A DNA stretch of 64,000 nucleotides from NCBI GenBank assembly GCA_002104895.1, contig MCFG01000128.1:60001-124000 (forward strand). Reading direction: 5' to 3'. Below the pieces are notes generated by a model. That model was not told the origin of the DNA and did not search any database. It was given only the letters and a program-made list of their open reading frames with translations. Below, piece by piece: positions 27,165 to 42,919 of this stretch (the stretch's first letter is position 1; each line of letters starts with the position of its first letter). Origin of the DNA: Anaeromyces robustus (taxonomy: Eukaryota > Neocallimastigomycota > Neocallimastigomycetes > Neocallimastigales > Neocallimastigaceae). Made by a program: the position numbers and the translations under genes.

Positions 27165-28801
27165 CACTTTAGGCTGTCTTTTAAATAGTCTAAAAATTTT
27201 GGTAATATTTTTTAAAAGAATAAATTATAAAAAAGAAAAAAAAGAAAAAGATAAAGTAAAATATAATAGAGGGGAAAAAAGGTATATTTTTAAATAATAA
27301 AAACTAAAATATAAAATAACAAAAAAGTAATAACTATTTTTTTTTATTTATTTTTCAGTTTTTTTTATCTATTCTAAATTTTTATATATTATGGTATCAT
27401 TAGAAGGGTAAATAAAAATACTTTTTTTTTTTTTTTTAATTTATTAGAATTAAATATTAAGTAGCTTTATATTTTATATAAGCATATTATTCATTATTTA
27501 ATTGTTTTTTTTCTATTATGAAAAATAACATATATTCTTCATATATTTTTCATTTAACTTATTTATTCTAGTAATTTTTTTTCATTTTATTATTTCTATT
27601 ACTATATATTATTTAATACATTTATTTTAAATAAGTGATATAATAAATAATAAAAATTTATATGTCATATATTATAAAAAAAAATAGAAAGAAATAAAGA
27701 AAAGAAAATAAAAAAATATATATTTATTTATTTAAATATGTTTAAAAACCATACATTTTTAATAGAGATATATAATTAACCTTTTTTTCTATTATATTAT
27801 TATTTCTTTTTTTTTTTTTTAAGGAAAAAGAATGCGGTTTTGAAGATTTTAAATTTATAATAATTTTTTTTTAAAAAAAAATTATATTAAATGTTGCTGC
27901 AATAAAAAAAGATTATAAAAATAATAAAAAAAAAAATAAATTTTAAAACTATATAATAATAATCATAATCATAATCATAATAATAATAATAATATAACAA
28001 CTGTTAATTTTATTAATATTTATTTTTAACTATAATAATAATATATATTGTAACTATTAACAACTATCTAAAAATTATTATTCATTTGTTATTTAATTTA
28101 TTATTTTATATATAAAAATAAATTATTTCAAAAAAAAAAAAAGTAAAAAACTTTTTAATTAAAATTGAAAATAAATTAATTTTTCATTATATAAAGTTTA
28201 AATTTAATATTTAAATATTTTTTATTATTCAAAAAAAAAAAAAAAAAAAAAAATAATTAATTATATTTGAAATGAATTTTTTTTTATTAAATCATTAAAA
28301 AATATGACTGAATAAAACAAAAAAAAAAACAGTATAAAATAAATAGTATAATTACAAAATTGAAAAAAAAAAATTTTTTTTTTACTTCATATATATCTTT
28401 TTCTATATTATTCTACTATTCTATTATTCTATTATTCAACTATTCTATAATTCTATAATTCTATAATTCTATTATTCTATTATTTAATTAATATATAAAA
28501 AAGTATAAATACATTTATCATTAATGTTGGTTATTTAAAAAAACATACTATCGTAATTGATTTGATTATTCAAAGAAAAAAAAAAATCATTATCAATATT
28601 AATTTGATTATTTAAAAAAATATTATCAATATTAATTTGATTATTTAAAAAAATATTATCAATATTGTTTTGATTATTTAAAATATAAATTATCATTATT
28701 GATTTGATTATTTAAAAAAAAAAAACTATCAAATTTAATTAAGTTATTTTATTTTAATTATTGATTTGATTATTTGAAAAAAATAGCACTAATTGTTTCG
28801 A
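27165..28801. other. Intergenic region between the ABC ATPase and FAM227 genes
   Basis: Only A/T-rich sequence is visible, with poly-T and poly-A runs. From about 28400 there are (CTATTATT)n words, and from 28550 a degenerate 30-35 bp tandem repeat that continues into the FAM227 last exon (described separately). The plus-strand 85-residue frame at 27040-27297 is antisense to the first ABC ATPase exon and is not credible. Confidence 0.65.
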
Positions 28802-28845
28802 TTATTTAAAAAACATATCATCAATATCAATTTGATTATTTTTTT
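28550..28845. repeat. Degenerate 30-35 bp tandem repeat across the 3' end of the FAM227 gene
   Basis: At least eight copies of a unit around TTTGATTATTTAAAAAAA followed by TATTATCAATATTAA run from intergenic DNA into the last coding exon (28802-28875). There the unit encodes the NNQIDID-DMFFK end of the protein. The copies at 28585, 28620 and 28650 are nearly identical, while outer copies are diverged. The repeat seems to have grown from, or captured, the gene's stop region. Confidence 0.8.
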
Positions 28846-31800
28846 TATGATTAATTTTTGGAAGATGTTTTTTACCTATTTTAAAATATATAATATATTA
28901 TTAAATAATAATTATTATTTATTATATATTTAATTTATATATATTAAAAAAAAATACCATTTGTATATTTATTGTTATATAATCCTTCACATAACATATC
29001 GCATAATTCTTTAACCTGTTGTGGTTTTGTTAGTAATTTTTGTGTCATCTTATTAAATTTCTTCATATAAAATATAGTTTCTTGATTACCACGATTCTTT
29101 TCTTTAATAATTTCTTCTTTATTTTTCAAATAATTTTTTAGATTTTTGTTTGTTCGTTTTATTGAATTTTCAATTACTTGTTGATATGATTCTTTGCTGG
29201 GAGTAATATCATCAATAAAAAAAAATAATAACAAATTAAATATAATAATTTAAATAAAAAAGAAAAAAGAATTAAGAATAAAAAAATACATGAAAATATT
29301 ATTAAGTAAATAATAATAATTAATATATGTGTATTGTAAAAGGATATTCTTTAGGAATTCTCGTAACTTCATAACTTTGAACAAAATAGGGTAATTTACT
29401 ACTGTCATAGCCAATATTTTTAATATAATGTGAAATAATTGGACTATTATTATTTATATTTTTTTGAATTCTTTGAGTTTTTAAATCAGTAGTGTATAAT
29501 GAAGATAAATGATTCTTTATATTAAAAAAAATATTTTTAAATTTAGTAATTTTTGTTTCTATTCCTTTATTTCTATCTATCTTAATATATTATTTTTTTT
29601 TTATCTTTTTTTTATTCTTGTATTAAAACTAAGTATTATTTATAAATATATTAAAGAAGAAACATACTATTCCTGATTTATTTCGAGGTCTTTTAAATGT
29701 ATCATCCATATCATTATTTATTAAAGATTTATCTACTTGATACATAACATCATAGTTATCTTCTTAAATATTTTAAATATAAACATTGAATTATTTAATA
29801 CAATGAAATTCTTAAAAAATTTTTATTTTTTAAACAAATTAAATATTTACCTTTTTTTTTACTTTTATTTAGTTTTTTATTCTTTTTTATTTTATATTCA
29901 GAATCATTATCTGAAATAAGATATTTTGCATGTGCTGATCTCCAATTAATCCATACTTCTTCAAATGGTTTATTTCCTATCAATATAACATATAAATATT
30001 AATATTTAATATTTAAAAAAATTAATATTATCATAATAGTTGATAATTATCATATTTATTTAGAATAAAAATTTTTTTTATATATTACTTACCGACAAAC
30101 CATGTATATATTAAATCACAATCTCTTTTTTTAAATTCTTCATTCTCAAAAGAATTTTTAGAATTTGGAAAGCATTCACAATAAATTAAAAAATTAATAT
30201 GTGACAAAATCAAGGGATAACTCTAAAAGACATTAGTATATAAATATATATTATTAAAAAAAAAAAAAAACTATTTAGTCATATTGATTATTATATTTAT
30301 AAAAATATTCATTTATCTCTACAATGGTTATTACCACCAAAAATTCATTTTTATCTGTATCATTTAATTTCCCTATAAAATTTACATAGTTGAATGATAA
30401 ACGAGAAAACATTGAATCATACTCTTTCCTATAATAATTCTTTAAATATATATTTTCAATAGTAATAATAAATGAAGTGTTTAAATAATTAATATAATAA
30501 TAAAATATAAAAGTATTTAATTTTGAGTTACCTTATACCAAGTTATAAATGTTAACCAAAAAATATCACATATAATGTCGAGATTTTCTTTAGATGTTAA
30601 ATATATTTTCCATCTTCGTTGATATTTCATCTATATGATAACAATTATAACAATTATATATATATATATATATAATAAATTATATTTGTATAAAAATATA
30701 TAAAAACGATAACTTTTATGATAAAATTAATAATTTTTATACTTTAAAATTAACCAATATGTTATTTATAATTTCTACAGGTGATACACCATTTGGTAAT
30801 CCTGTTATAGTAGTAGCATTATAACCTGGGAATTTACAAAACTAATATCAAAAAAAAATTTTTTATATTATAAAATTTTGATATTTTAATATTTTAATAT
30901 AATAACTATTACATAAATAATACACATTTATATATATAAGTAGATTAACATTAGAATATATTTTTTTATTCAATACCTCAATGTTTTTTAATTCATATAT
31001 TCTTTTTAACCTTATTAAACTATCTTTTGAATTTACATTCTTTAATACTTTTTCTTTTTTCGATGATTTTTTTGTTGTAGCTTTTATATTAAAAAAAAAA
31101 AAAAGAATATATTATATACATTAATATCGAAAAAATGAAACTAAGGTAATAAAAAAAAAAGTATTTTATTACTATACATTTTATGTTATCTAAATTAGTA
31201 TTTGAATAACGACTTATTATTTCATCATTTGTAACAATGAAATTATTATTAATATCATCAATTTTTAAATTTTTTGCTAAACCAGAAATATACTGATCTA
31301 ATTTTTTTAGATCTTTAAAACCTATTTCTATATATGTATATATAGTTAATAGTATAACATATTTTTTTAAAGTAATTTATAATTTTTTAAGAAAAGGAAA
31401 AAAAAAGAAATAGATATTTAATTATAAATATATTTTAATTTTCATTATAAGTATTAATTTTATATATATGTATAAGAAAAATAATTTGAATTTAATAATA
31501 TGTACCATCATCATTTATTTCAATATCTTTATACATGTCTGATGAATCAGGTAAATCATGCAATAATTCATCAATTTCATTAAAAACTGGTTGATCATCA
31601 CAATTATCTCTTCCATTAGGATCATTAATATCCATTATACCTTTTCCATGATTTATAATTGGTAAATTTGATGGATCAGGAATAGTACACTGACATTGAT
31701 TACTGAATGGATATGGTTTATTATTTTTATTTTTATTGGTATTATTAATACTATTATGATAAAGATTATTTAAACCATTAGAAGTAGTAATAGCTGTTTG

Positions 31801-32181
31801 TAATACTGCTAATGTTAAATTAGGTATAGCCATATTTAAATTTAATTCTTGAATTAATTTTGGATCATTGTAAGCTTCTCGAAGTTCCATTTCAATAAAA
31901 CCCAAAGATTCAACAGATGAACATTTTTTCATACTTTCCAATTTTTTATCATTATTTATATCATTGGTATTTCCATTAATATTATCATTAGAGCCGTCTT
32001 CGTCATCCGATATATTATTAATGTTGTTTTTATTTATTATATTACTTCCATTACTATTCATGTAATGTCTTCTCATTAAATAATGTTCATTTGATTTTTT
32101 TTTTTTTTTTATTTGTGACGTCGATGAATTTCTATTAAGTGAACTATTATTAATTGTTGACATATTTATAGAAGTGTCCAT
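28802..32181 (-). CDS. FAM227-domain protein, probable flagellar component
   Basis: Twelve exons (descending): 32181-31506, 31321-31178, 31080-30977, 30841-30755, 30630-30532, 30439-30335, 30222-30093, 29976-29851, 29762-29668, 29514-29348, 29202-28958, 28875-28802; 683 residues, frame intact. After an Asn/Ser-rich N-terminal exon comes the FAM227 signature: helical segments FWLTFITWYK and YYRKEYDSMFSRLSFNYVNF, then INFLIYCECFPNSKNSFENE, WFVGNKPFEEVWINWRSA, the NNNSPIISHYI motif and a basic coiled-coil tail (SYQQVIENSIKRTNKNLKNY). FAM227 proteins occur in organisms with motile cilia and are testis-expressed in mammals; molecular function is unknown. With the CPAP gene on the same strand it supports a flagellated life stage. 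Intron 10 (29347-29203) begins ATATCCTTTT and can end in AC, like a U12-type intron. Confidence 0.85.
29203..29347 (-). other. Probable U12-type AT-AC intron in the FAM227 gene
   Basis: On the coding strand the intron reads ATATCCTTTTAC... and ends ..GATGATATTAC. ATATCCTTT is the textbook minor-spliceosome donor of the AT-AC class. Within this stretch no GT donor is in the phase (2) that the next exon needs, while AT at 29347 is. Ending at TTAC (29203) gives RIPK-D-PSKESYQQV; ending at the CAG six bases later (29197) also keeps the frame and would make it AT-AG. Both fit the FAM227 pattern. A clear TTCCTTAAC branch site is not visible. Confidence 0.65.
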
Positions 32182-32831
32182 GTTTAATAAATTGTAATAT
32201 ATTATTTAAAAAAAAAAAAAAAAAAGGAATATACATATATAAATTTGGCTATATAAAATTTTCGTTATTACAAATAATTAATATTTATAATTATAATTAT
32301 TATTATATTTATAATTTATGTTCTATAGACAAAAATATGAAAAGTATAAAATGAAAAGTGAAATATATATTAAGTAAGAACAAAAAATATTGTTCTTACT
32401 ATTCTTACTATAGTATATATTATTATTTTTTAATATTATAAAATACTAATATGTAACTTTAATAGATATTAAAATAAAATTATTTTTCAATAATAAAAAA
32501 GAATATCTTATTAATAAATTAATAAAATTATTATAGGTTAATTAATTAAAAGAACTATTGGATAATTAATAATTAAATTATTAACTATATCTATTATTAG
32601 TAAATTTAGTGAATAACATATCAAAAGTAAATATTTTTACAATGTACTACCAAAAGTCGTATTTTTTACCATTGATATTATTTTTTACAAGTAACAATAA
32701 AAATATATTTTTCTTGTTAGTAATTATTTTTTTGTTAATGACAAAATATAATGAAAGTATAAAAAAAAATGTAATAATAAAAATATTAAATTATTTTTAT
32801 TATTTTTTTTGAAACTTAACCATTCCTTTCT

Positions 32832-33028
<197 letters not shown>

Positions 33029-33041
33029 AAATAGATTTTGT

Positions 33042-33190
33042 AAATTTTATTATAAAATTAATTTTTTCTTTCTTTCTTTCTTTTTTTTTTTTATATAAAA
33101 TTAATTTTTTCTTTCTTTCTTTTTTTTATTAAAAATTAATTTTTTTTTCTTTCTTTCTTTCTTTTTTTTTATATAAAATTAATTTTTTTA
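33042..33190. repeat. Tandem unit TATAAAATTAATTTTTT-(CTTT)n, about three copies
   Basis: The block AAAATTAATTTTTT followed by two to five CTTT units and a T-run recurs at about 33051, 33096, 33135 and, without the CTTT tail, at 33171. Copies differ mainly in CTTT and T number, consistent with slippage within a larger tandem duplication. Confidence 0.8.
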
Positions 33191-33645
33191 ATAAAAAAAT
33201 TGTTAGGTAATATTAATGCTAATAGACAATATTTATTTTATACACACTAATTTATTAAAAGATTTATATTAAAAATATCAAATTAAAAATTTAATGAATG
33301 ATTTTTTCTATATTTTTTTAAACATTATAGTATTAAATAGATTCATTATATATATAAGTTTTATTTTAATTATTTTAAAATTGAAAATTTTTTAAGATTT
33401 ATATATATATGTATTTTTTTTTTTTTTTCTTTTTTTTTGGTTTGGGTATTGAAATTAATATTAATAAATATTTTATTAATTATAAAATAATCATTTAATT
33501 ATTTATATAAATATTAATTATTTTAATTATCTAAGATTTTTATTATTTTTTTTTATTGTTTATTATTTATTAAAGTTGATGTATTTTTTTTTTTTTGTTA
33601 ATACTCTTATTTAGAGTAAATAAATAAACAGAGTGATTAATTATA

Positions 33646-34823
33646 TCAATACTCCATTCTTTATTATATTAAATATTTTTATTAAAAAAAAAAATGAAAA
33701 ATAAAAGTTAATAATGTAAATTATATTATCATTATTATAAAATATTTATTTATAATAAATTATATATAAAAAATAAAAATAAATTGTTTTATTAATAAGT
33801 ATTTAAATACGTACGGTGCTAAAACAATTTCTTTTGAATTAGATACTAAATGATAAATCCTAAATATTATACATGTTATAAAAAAAATTCCAAAAAAGGT
33901 TATTGTCAAAATTTTGATATTATTATTGAAAAATGTACTTGCTTTTTCAAAAAAAGTTTTTTTTGAATCTTTTGATACACAAATTCTATAGTTACTATCG
34001 CATATATTACTTAGGCATTCATTATTTTTTTCACAAATTTCCTGATTCATTAATAAACATCTAATAGAGTGATTACCATTTTCATTAAATGCCAGAGTAC
34101 ATACATAAGCTTGATTATTTGTATCTACTTCACATATTTTGTTTTCATTGCAAATATTGGAAAAACAATTTGAATTATTTTCACAAGTTTCTCCTCGTAT
34201 TATCTGATTATAACAACTTTCATATATACCATAGTCATCTTTATTATTTGTATCGGTATAAAGATATTCTTCAACTGTATTATCATTATCTATAAAAAGA
34301 GGTTTAATATTTTCATCATTAACTTCAGAACTTAAATATTTTGAGTTACATGAATTCATAAAAAGTTCGAGAATATCATATGATTCAGTTTTATAATATG
34401 GCCAACGATATTCATATTCTTTTTCAAATTCACCTAAAGATAATTTCAAACAATTGCCTTTCTTATGACAAAACATATATACATTACAAATACCTATTTT
34501 TTCATTCGAAACATTTAGAAAATAACAGCCATTACTATACTCAGGGCAATCTTTGTCACTTTTACAGTCTTTTCTTTTTTATTATTGTTAATTATTATGT
34601 ATTTTATGTAAGATTATAATTATATAAAAATAAAATATAAAAAATTTATTAAATTATTAATATATTATCTTTAATATTTTATATATAAATTTATTAACAT
34701 TTACATTTCAAGGCTTTCAAAGAATGACATAGTGTAATTTGTTTTTGAAAGACCTCTTTCACAATATACATTTTTTATTACTGTAAGTAATGTTATTATT
34801 AAAAAATATAACTCATTTTGCAT
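33646..34823 (-). CDS. Cysteine-rich single-pass membrane protein, unknown function
   Basis: Three exons: 34823-34705, 34573-33815 and a 13-base last exon 33658-33646; 296 residues. The N terminus is a signal peptide (MQNELYFLIITLLTVIKNVYC). The ectodomain has about twenty cysteines. A first block contains DCKSDKDCPEYSNGCYF. Later a motif is duplicated: CENNSNCFSNICNENKIC and CEKNNECLSNICDSNYRIC. One membrane segment follows (about 258-280, ILTITFFGIFFITCIIF), then a short cytoplasmic tail. The spacing CxxxxxCxSxIC resembles small disulfide-rich domains found in secreted and surface proteins of early-diverging fungi, but I cannot name the family. The last intron uses donor GTACGT; without that splice the frame would run on to 33760 with a poly-hydrophobic tail, which looks less likely. 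A cell-surface receptor or adhesion role is inference. Confidence 0.75.
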
Positions 34824-35456
34824 TTTGCACATTCATTCTATAAATGTAATGTTTTGGTTAATAATATAACATTGTGAAGAAAATGTAATTATTATTTGTA
34901 TTATATTATATATATATTCCTTTTTTTTTTTTTTTTTTTTTTTTTTCTTGTGTATTATTCTCCTTTTTAATTATAATTAATACTTTAATTTCATCTGAAA
35001 TTTGATTTTGATTTTAATTTCCAATTTTTTTTTTTTTGACAATAATAACTTTGAAAATGCTTTTATTTATTTTTGTGTTTTATTTTAATATATTGTTTGT
35101 ATATATTATTAATTATTTAACATATTTTTTTTTTACATTTAAAAATATTCAAGGTTTTATATTTAAGGAATTTAAAAAAAAAAGAGGAATATTTTTAGAT
35201 TATTCAAAATTCATTTAATATATTTCTAATTATAAGATTATATATATATAATTATATATTTACCAATTAATTTATTAGTTATAAAAATTATTATTTGTTA
35301 TTAATTAATATATATTTTTATTAACAAATAAAATTGTTAAAATTTATTTATTTGTTTAAAGAATTTAATATTAAATATAAATATATAAATACATAAATAG
35401 TTAAATAAATAAATAAATAAGTAAATAGATGATTAATTAATAATAAAATAATCAAA

Positions 35457-35497
<41 letters not shown>

Positions 35498-35588
35498 AAA
35501 TAATTAAATATATAGATAAATAAATAGATAAATAAACAATTAATTAGACAAACAAAAAATAAATAAATAAATATAAATAAATAAATAA

Positions 35589-35648
<60 letters not shown>

Positions 35649-36434
35649 AAATAAATAATAAATGAATAAATAAATATAACATAAATAATTCAAAAAAAAA
35701 AAAATAAATAAATAAATAAAAAAAAAAAAAAATAAAATAAAAAATAAAAATAAAAAATAAAGAACATTTAGTATTATTTTAATATAAATTAAAAGGTATA
35801 TTCTTAGTAAATATTTTATTTTAATTATTTAGTTATAATAAAATATTATTACTAGAAAAGATGTATTAGATTAATAAATGAATGAATAATTAAGAATTAT
35901 AAAGAGGATAATATTTATAACTAAATAAAATATGTGCTATGTACGTACATTAATTTAATGTAATAAATAAATAAATAAATATTAAATAAATAATTGAATA
36001 ATATATATGCATTTGTGTATTATTATTAATTATTATTCTATTATTTTGTTATACTATTTTTTCTTTTTTTCTTTTTTTCTTTTTTTCTTTTTTTGGGGAG
36101 GAATATTAATTTTATATCTTTGAAGAATTACAAAAAAGGTAAAAATAACATGATAATTAATTAACAATGTGATGTAAATAATGAATATGAATATTTATAA
36201 AAAAAAAATATTTACTATACTTTGGAGAATAATCAAGACAAAAAGGAAAAAAAAAATCAATGTATAAACTTTTATCTATATAATTGTACTAATGAATGGT
36301 AAAAGAGTATAAATTTTTTTTATAATATTTACAAAATTTTTTTTTTTTTTTTTTTTTTCGATTTTTTTCTTTGTGAAATGAATTGCATGGTTCAGAGAAT
36401 GATAAGTATATATAATAAATAATATGTTTATATT
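34824..36434. other. Intergenic region with mixed TAAA repeats, no gene seen
   Basis: Contains the presumed promoter of the Cys-rich membrane protein gene (poly-T at 34920-34946) and the 3' flank of the DUF2415 gene. A diffuse TAAA-type array with TAGA, CAAA and TATAAA variants occupies about 35398-35680, then A-rich DNA to 35765. A (CTTTTTTT)n run lies at 36058-36093. The 60-residue plus-strand frame at 35036-35218 is AT-biased and unsupported. Confidence 0.65.
35398..35680. repeat. Diverged (TAAA)n array
   Basis: TAAA units with many substitutions in the first half (ACAAAC, TTAATTAG) and cleaner units with TAATAAA slips in the second half (35575-35665). The overlapping minus-strand 76-residue frame is only the translated repeat. 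Confidence 0.9.
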
Positions 36435-36573
36435 CTATGCTATTGTTCCATATGGGAAACTACGTCTTTTCATAAGATCAACTTCATATTCTAATATATT
36501 ATTTTCAAGACCTAAAAAATATTTATTTTAAATTATATATATTATTTACTTATTTATTATTTATTATTTATTA

Positions 36574-36610
<37 letters not shown>

Positions 36611-38589
36611 ATTGTTTTGAAACAATAACAATAAAATTAACTTACCAACAAATATTGATTTACTATCAGGTGTGAAAGAAATACCAGAAATATGTTGATC
36701 AACACCTTGTGGTGATACGCGAACAGTCTGTATTTGATTATAAGTTCTTGCATCAACAATATTTACATAAGATACATGCTATAAAGTAATATAAAGTAAT
36801 AATAATAATAATAATAAACATATATATTAAAATACATTATTTTTCATATTTTTCATATTATTATTATAATATTATAATTATCAAATTTTCTTTTTATTAA
36901 AGAAATAATTTCTACATACTTCGCTGAACATTAAAAGATCAACGACACCAGATGGTGAATATTTTGCACATCTACATGCTCCTTTTACTTGAGTATACTG
37001 ATGAAAAAAAAAAAAAAAAAATTAAATAAATAAATAATGATAATTAAATAAATTAATATCATAAATTTTCATTATTATATTAATTTATTATATTAATAAT
37101 AAGTTTATTTAATAATATATTCTATAATATTTAAGTTATTTATAAATTAAATCATTAATAGTATAATTACTTGTGTTGATGTGATTTTGGCTAATTTCTC
37201 ACTACTTCTTACATCCCATACACTAACAACACCGTCTTGACTTGCGACAGCAAAATTTTCTGAATACTGATTCCAAGTACATGAAAAGCCAGCATCATTT
37301 GAAGCTATAAAGTAAATACAAATTTATTAACAATAAAAATTAATAAAAATATAAACAAATTGATATATATAACTACGGAAACAATATTATATATATGAAC
37401 GTTATTAATAGATTTACCTTTTAATGTAGATATTTTTTTATAAGTTCCATTATTTGATATATCATAAAGAAAAACTTGATTTGAGTCACCGACAGCTACC
37501 ATTTTCCTTCCATCTGGACTTACAGAAGCTTATTATATAAATAGTAATAATTTTTTTTTTTTTTTAAAAAAAATTTTTTTTATTAATAATTATAATACAT
37601 GTCTTTAATTTTACTTTTATATCTTATTAATTTCATAATTATTACCATAATTAACAGCTGTTGGTAAAGAGATAAATTCTACTCTCTGTAATCCTGGTAA
37701 TGTATAAATTTTTATAGTTTCGTCATTATTACAAATATATAAACGTGCACCATAAGGATGATTTGATATACATAATGCATTATTAATTGATCCACCAACA
37801 ACAGTTTGAGCATACCATCGTCCATTAAGTTGTTTAACCATTAATTGACTTCTTTGTCCTCCAACAGCAAGAAATCCATTTCTTAATTAGATTATTATAA
37901 AATATTATCATTAAAATAAAAAATAATTGTAAATATTTTATATAAGAGCAATATAAGGAAAATATTTAAAAAAAAATATATTAATATAATTTATTTTTTC
38001 TAAAAAAAATTTTAATATATACGAGCATGTTATGGATGTAGGTGAAAAGTTAAGATCTTTTAAAATAGGTGACGCCTAAAAAATAAATATTTATATTATT
38101 TTAATATTTTATTATAATCTTATATAATAATATTATTATAATAGAAATGTTTATTTTGTCTGATTATTTACTTTTTTTTTTTCAGTATTATATAAAATAA
38201 CATTATTTTGATTTACGCAGATAAATTCTTTTCTATTACAAGGACTCACTAATAAATCTCTTAATTGCCTTTTAAAATATAAAGATATATGTAACAGAAT
38301 TAATATGTTAGATAATTTAGATAAAAAAGCAAATAAATTCAATTTAAATCTTATTTCAATAATTTTTTATACCAGTGTTGGATAGTTGAACGTTGATTGT
38401 GACGTTTTGGAAATGATTTCAAAAATTCTACTTCTTCACTATAAATTATTACAATAATATTATAAAAAATATATTATTAATATTACAAAAAATAAACTTA
38501 AATAAAAAAAAAAAAGGTTTTTCTTTTTTTTTTTTTTTTTTTAATATATGCTATTTAATTTACCGATTGTTATTTGTAATTTTTATCAT
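36435..38589 (-). CDS. WD40-repeat protein with DUF2415 domain
   Basis: Ten exons (descending): 38589-38564, 38438-38373, 38268-38172, 38075-38023, 37881-37646, 37528-37418, 37304-37171, 36997-36920, 36778-36646, 36511-36435; 336 residues, intact frame, stop TAG. WD-like blades are visible: RLYICNNDETIKIYTLP, VSPDGRKMVAVGDSNQVFLYD, YSENFAVASQDGVVSVWDVR. The C-terminal third matches the fungal DUF2415 pattern: LLMFSEHVSYVNIVDARTY, then SGISFTPDSKSIFVGLENNI and the ending EYEVDLMKRRSFP. The family includes the uncharacterised S. pombe WD protein SPAC2A9.03 type. Nuclear or chromatin roles have been suggested for some relatives, but function is unknown. It is transcribed away from the plus-strand NELF gene across a 2.5-kb gap. 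The ATG choice rests on a 26-base first exon ending CG|GTAAAT whose phase fits. Confidence 0.88.
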
Positions 38590-41138
<2,549 letters not shown>

Positions 41139-42876
41139 ATGGTAAGTTGAAAAAAAAAAAAAAACAGAATAATATTCATTTATTATATTGATATTATTTT
41201 ATAAAAATTTTATATTTTAAATTATTTTATAAAAATAATTTAATTTAATAACGCTTAAATTCCATTTTTCCATTTTTTAGGATATAGACAATGATGTACC
41301 AATAGATAATATAGGTATATTTATGAAAAAAAATAAATGAAATTTAAATTTATTGAAAATCTAAATTTATTGATAAATCTAAATTTACTGATAAATCTTA
41401 TTAATATACTTTACTATATTTTGTTGATATATGTATTTAAAGAAGGTCATTTTGAAGTAAATTCTGAAAAAAAATCAAATTCATCAGCAAATGTTTCTGA
41501 ATATGAAAAATATAATAATTTATTACAAGAATGGAGTGAAATACTTGGAATTGATACTTCAAAAATTTTTGAAAAAACTGTGAGAAATATAATTGTTGAT
41601 AAATTTGATATTAAATCGGATGAATCTTTACTATCATCACCAGATTTGATAAAATTACCATATTGGAGAAATATAATATATGAATTAGAAGAAAAGATGC
41701 AGAATACACCAAAATTACAATCTGTTATAAAAGTATAATATTAATTTTTTTATTCATATATGCAAACAAAATATTTAATAAATTTGTATTAAAATATTTA
41801 AATTTATTGATGTAAAGTTAATAATTGAATCAGGATATGAAAATGAACTTGCTCAATCTTTATCTTCTGGACAATATAAAGAATCTTTTAGTAATTCATT
41901 GGTTGATTGTATAATAAATTTAAGTAATATAAATGAAGAATTACTACCAAAACATCTTCATTCTTTTTTGGTAATAATTGTTAAATATAGATATTTATAA
42001 AAAAAATTTATTTTATTTTATTTTATTTTATTTTATTTTATTTTATATTATTTTATTTTATTTTCTTTTATTTTATATTATTTTATTTTAAATTTATAAA
42101 TTTTAATTTTTTTTGTTATATTTTATATATATATAATATTTTGTTTTAATATATTATAAATATTATAAATATTTTTAGGAATTATGTTCTCAAAATGTTG
42201 TTAATTATATATATTCTCAAATGTTCCTTTTCAGATTAATAAATGACCGAACAATTGAAGAAAAAAATAAATATTTAATAAGATATTTATCATTAAAATT
42301 AGATGAACATATTGATAAAATTGACCCATCAATAAAGTAATTTTTCCCAAAATAATTAAAGAAATTTGTTTTATGTATATATATTATAAATTTTTTTGTT
42401 AATTTTATTTTTTATATAAACAGATATAGTAATATATTTAGTGAAGCATTAATAAGTTCTATTCAAAAAATGAATCCAGACTTTATTGTATCAATAAGAA
42501 ATATGAGATCAGAACAAGATGTAGTATCATTAGATATCACAAGAGTATGTATAATTATTTATAGGTGGAATAAAATATATCAAAAATAATAAATTATAAT
42601 TAATGATAAATGTATATATTTAAATAGAGCCATTAATTAATATATGCAAATGCAGAACTTCTTTATTAAAATTAATATTTTATTATTTTTTATGATATTA
42701 AGGTTTATAATTATTATAAGAATCAAAGGGATAACCCAAGTATAGAATTTTTAAGACATCCAAATATTTATAGTAAGAAAAAATTTAATATAATTATCTA
42801 TATATTAAAATAAATATAAATAATTATTTATTCAATATTAATAAAAATTATATTTTAATTTATATGTCTCCTTTTT

Positions 42877-42919
<43 letters not shown>

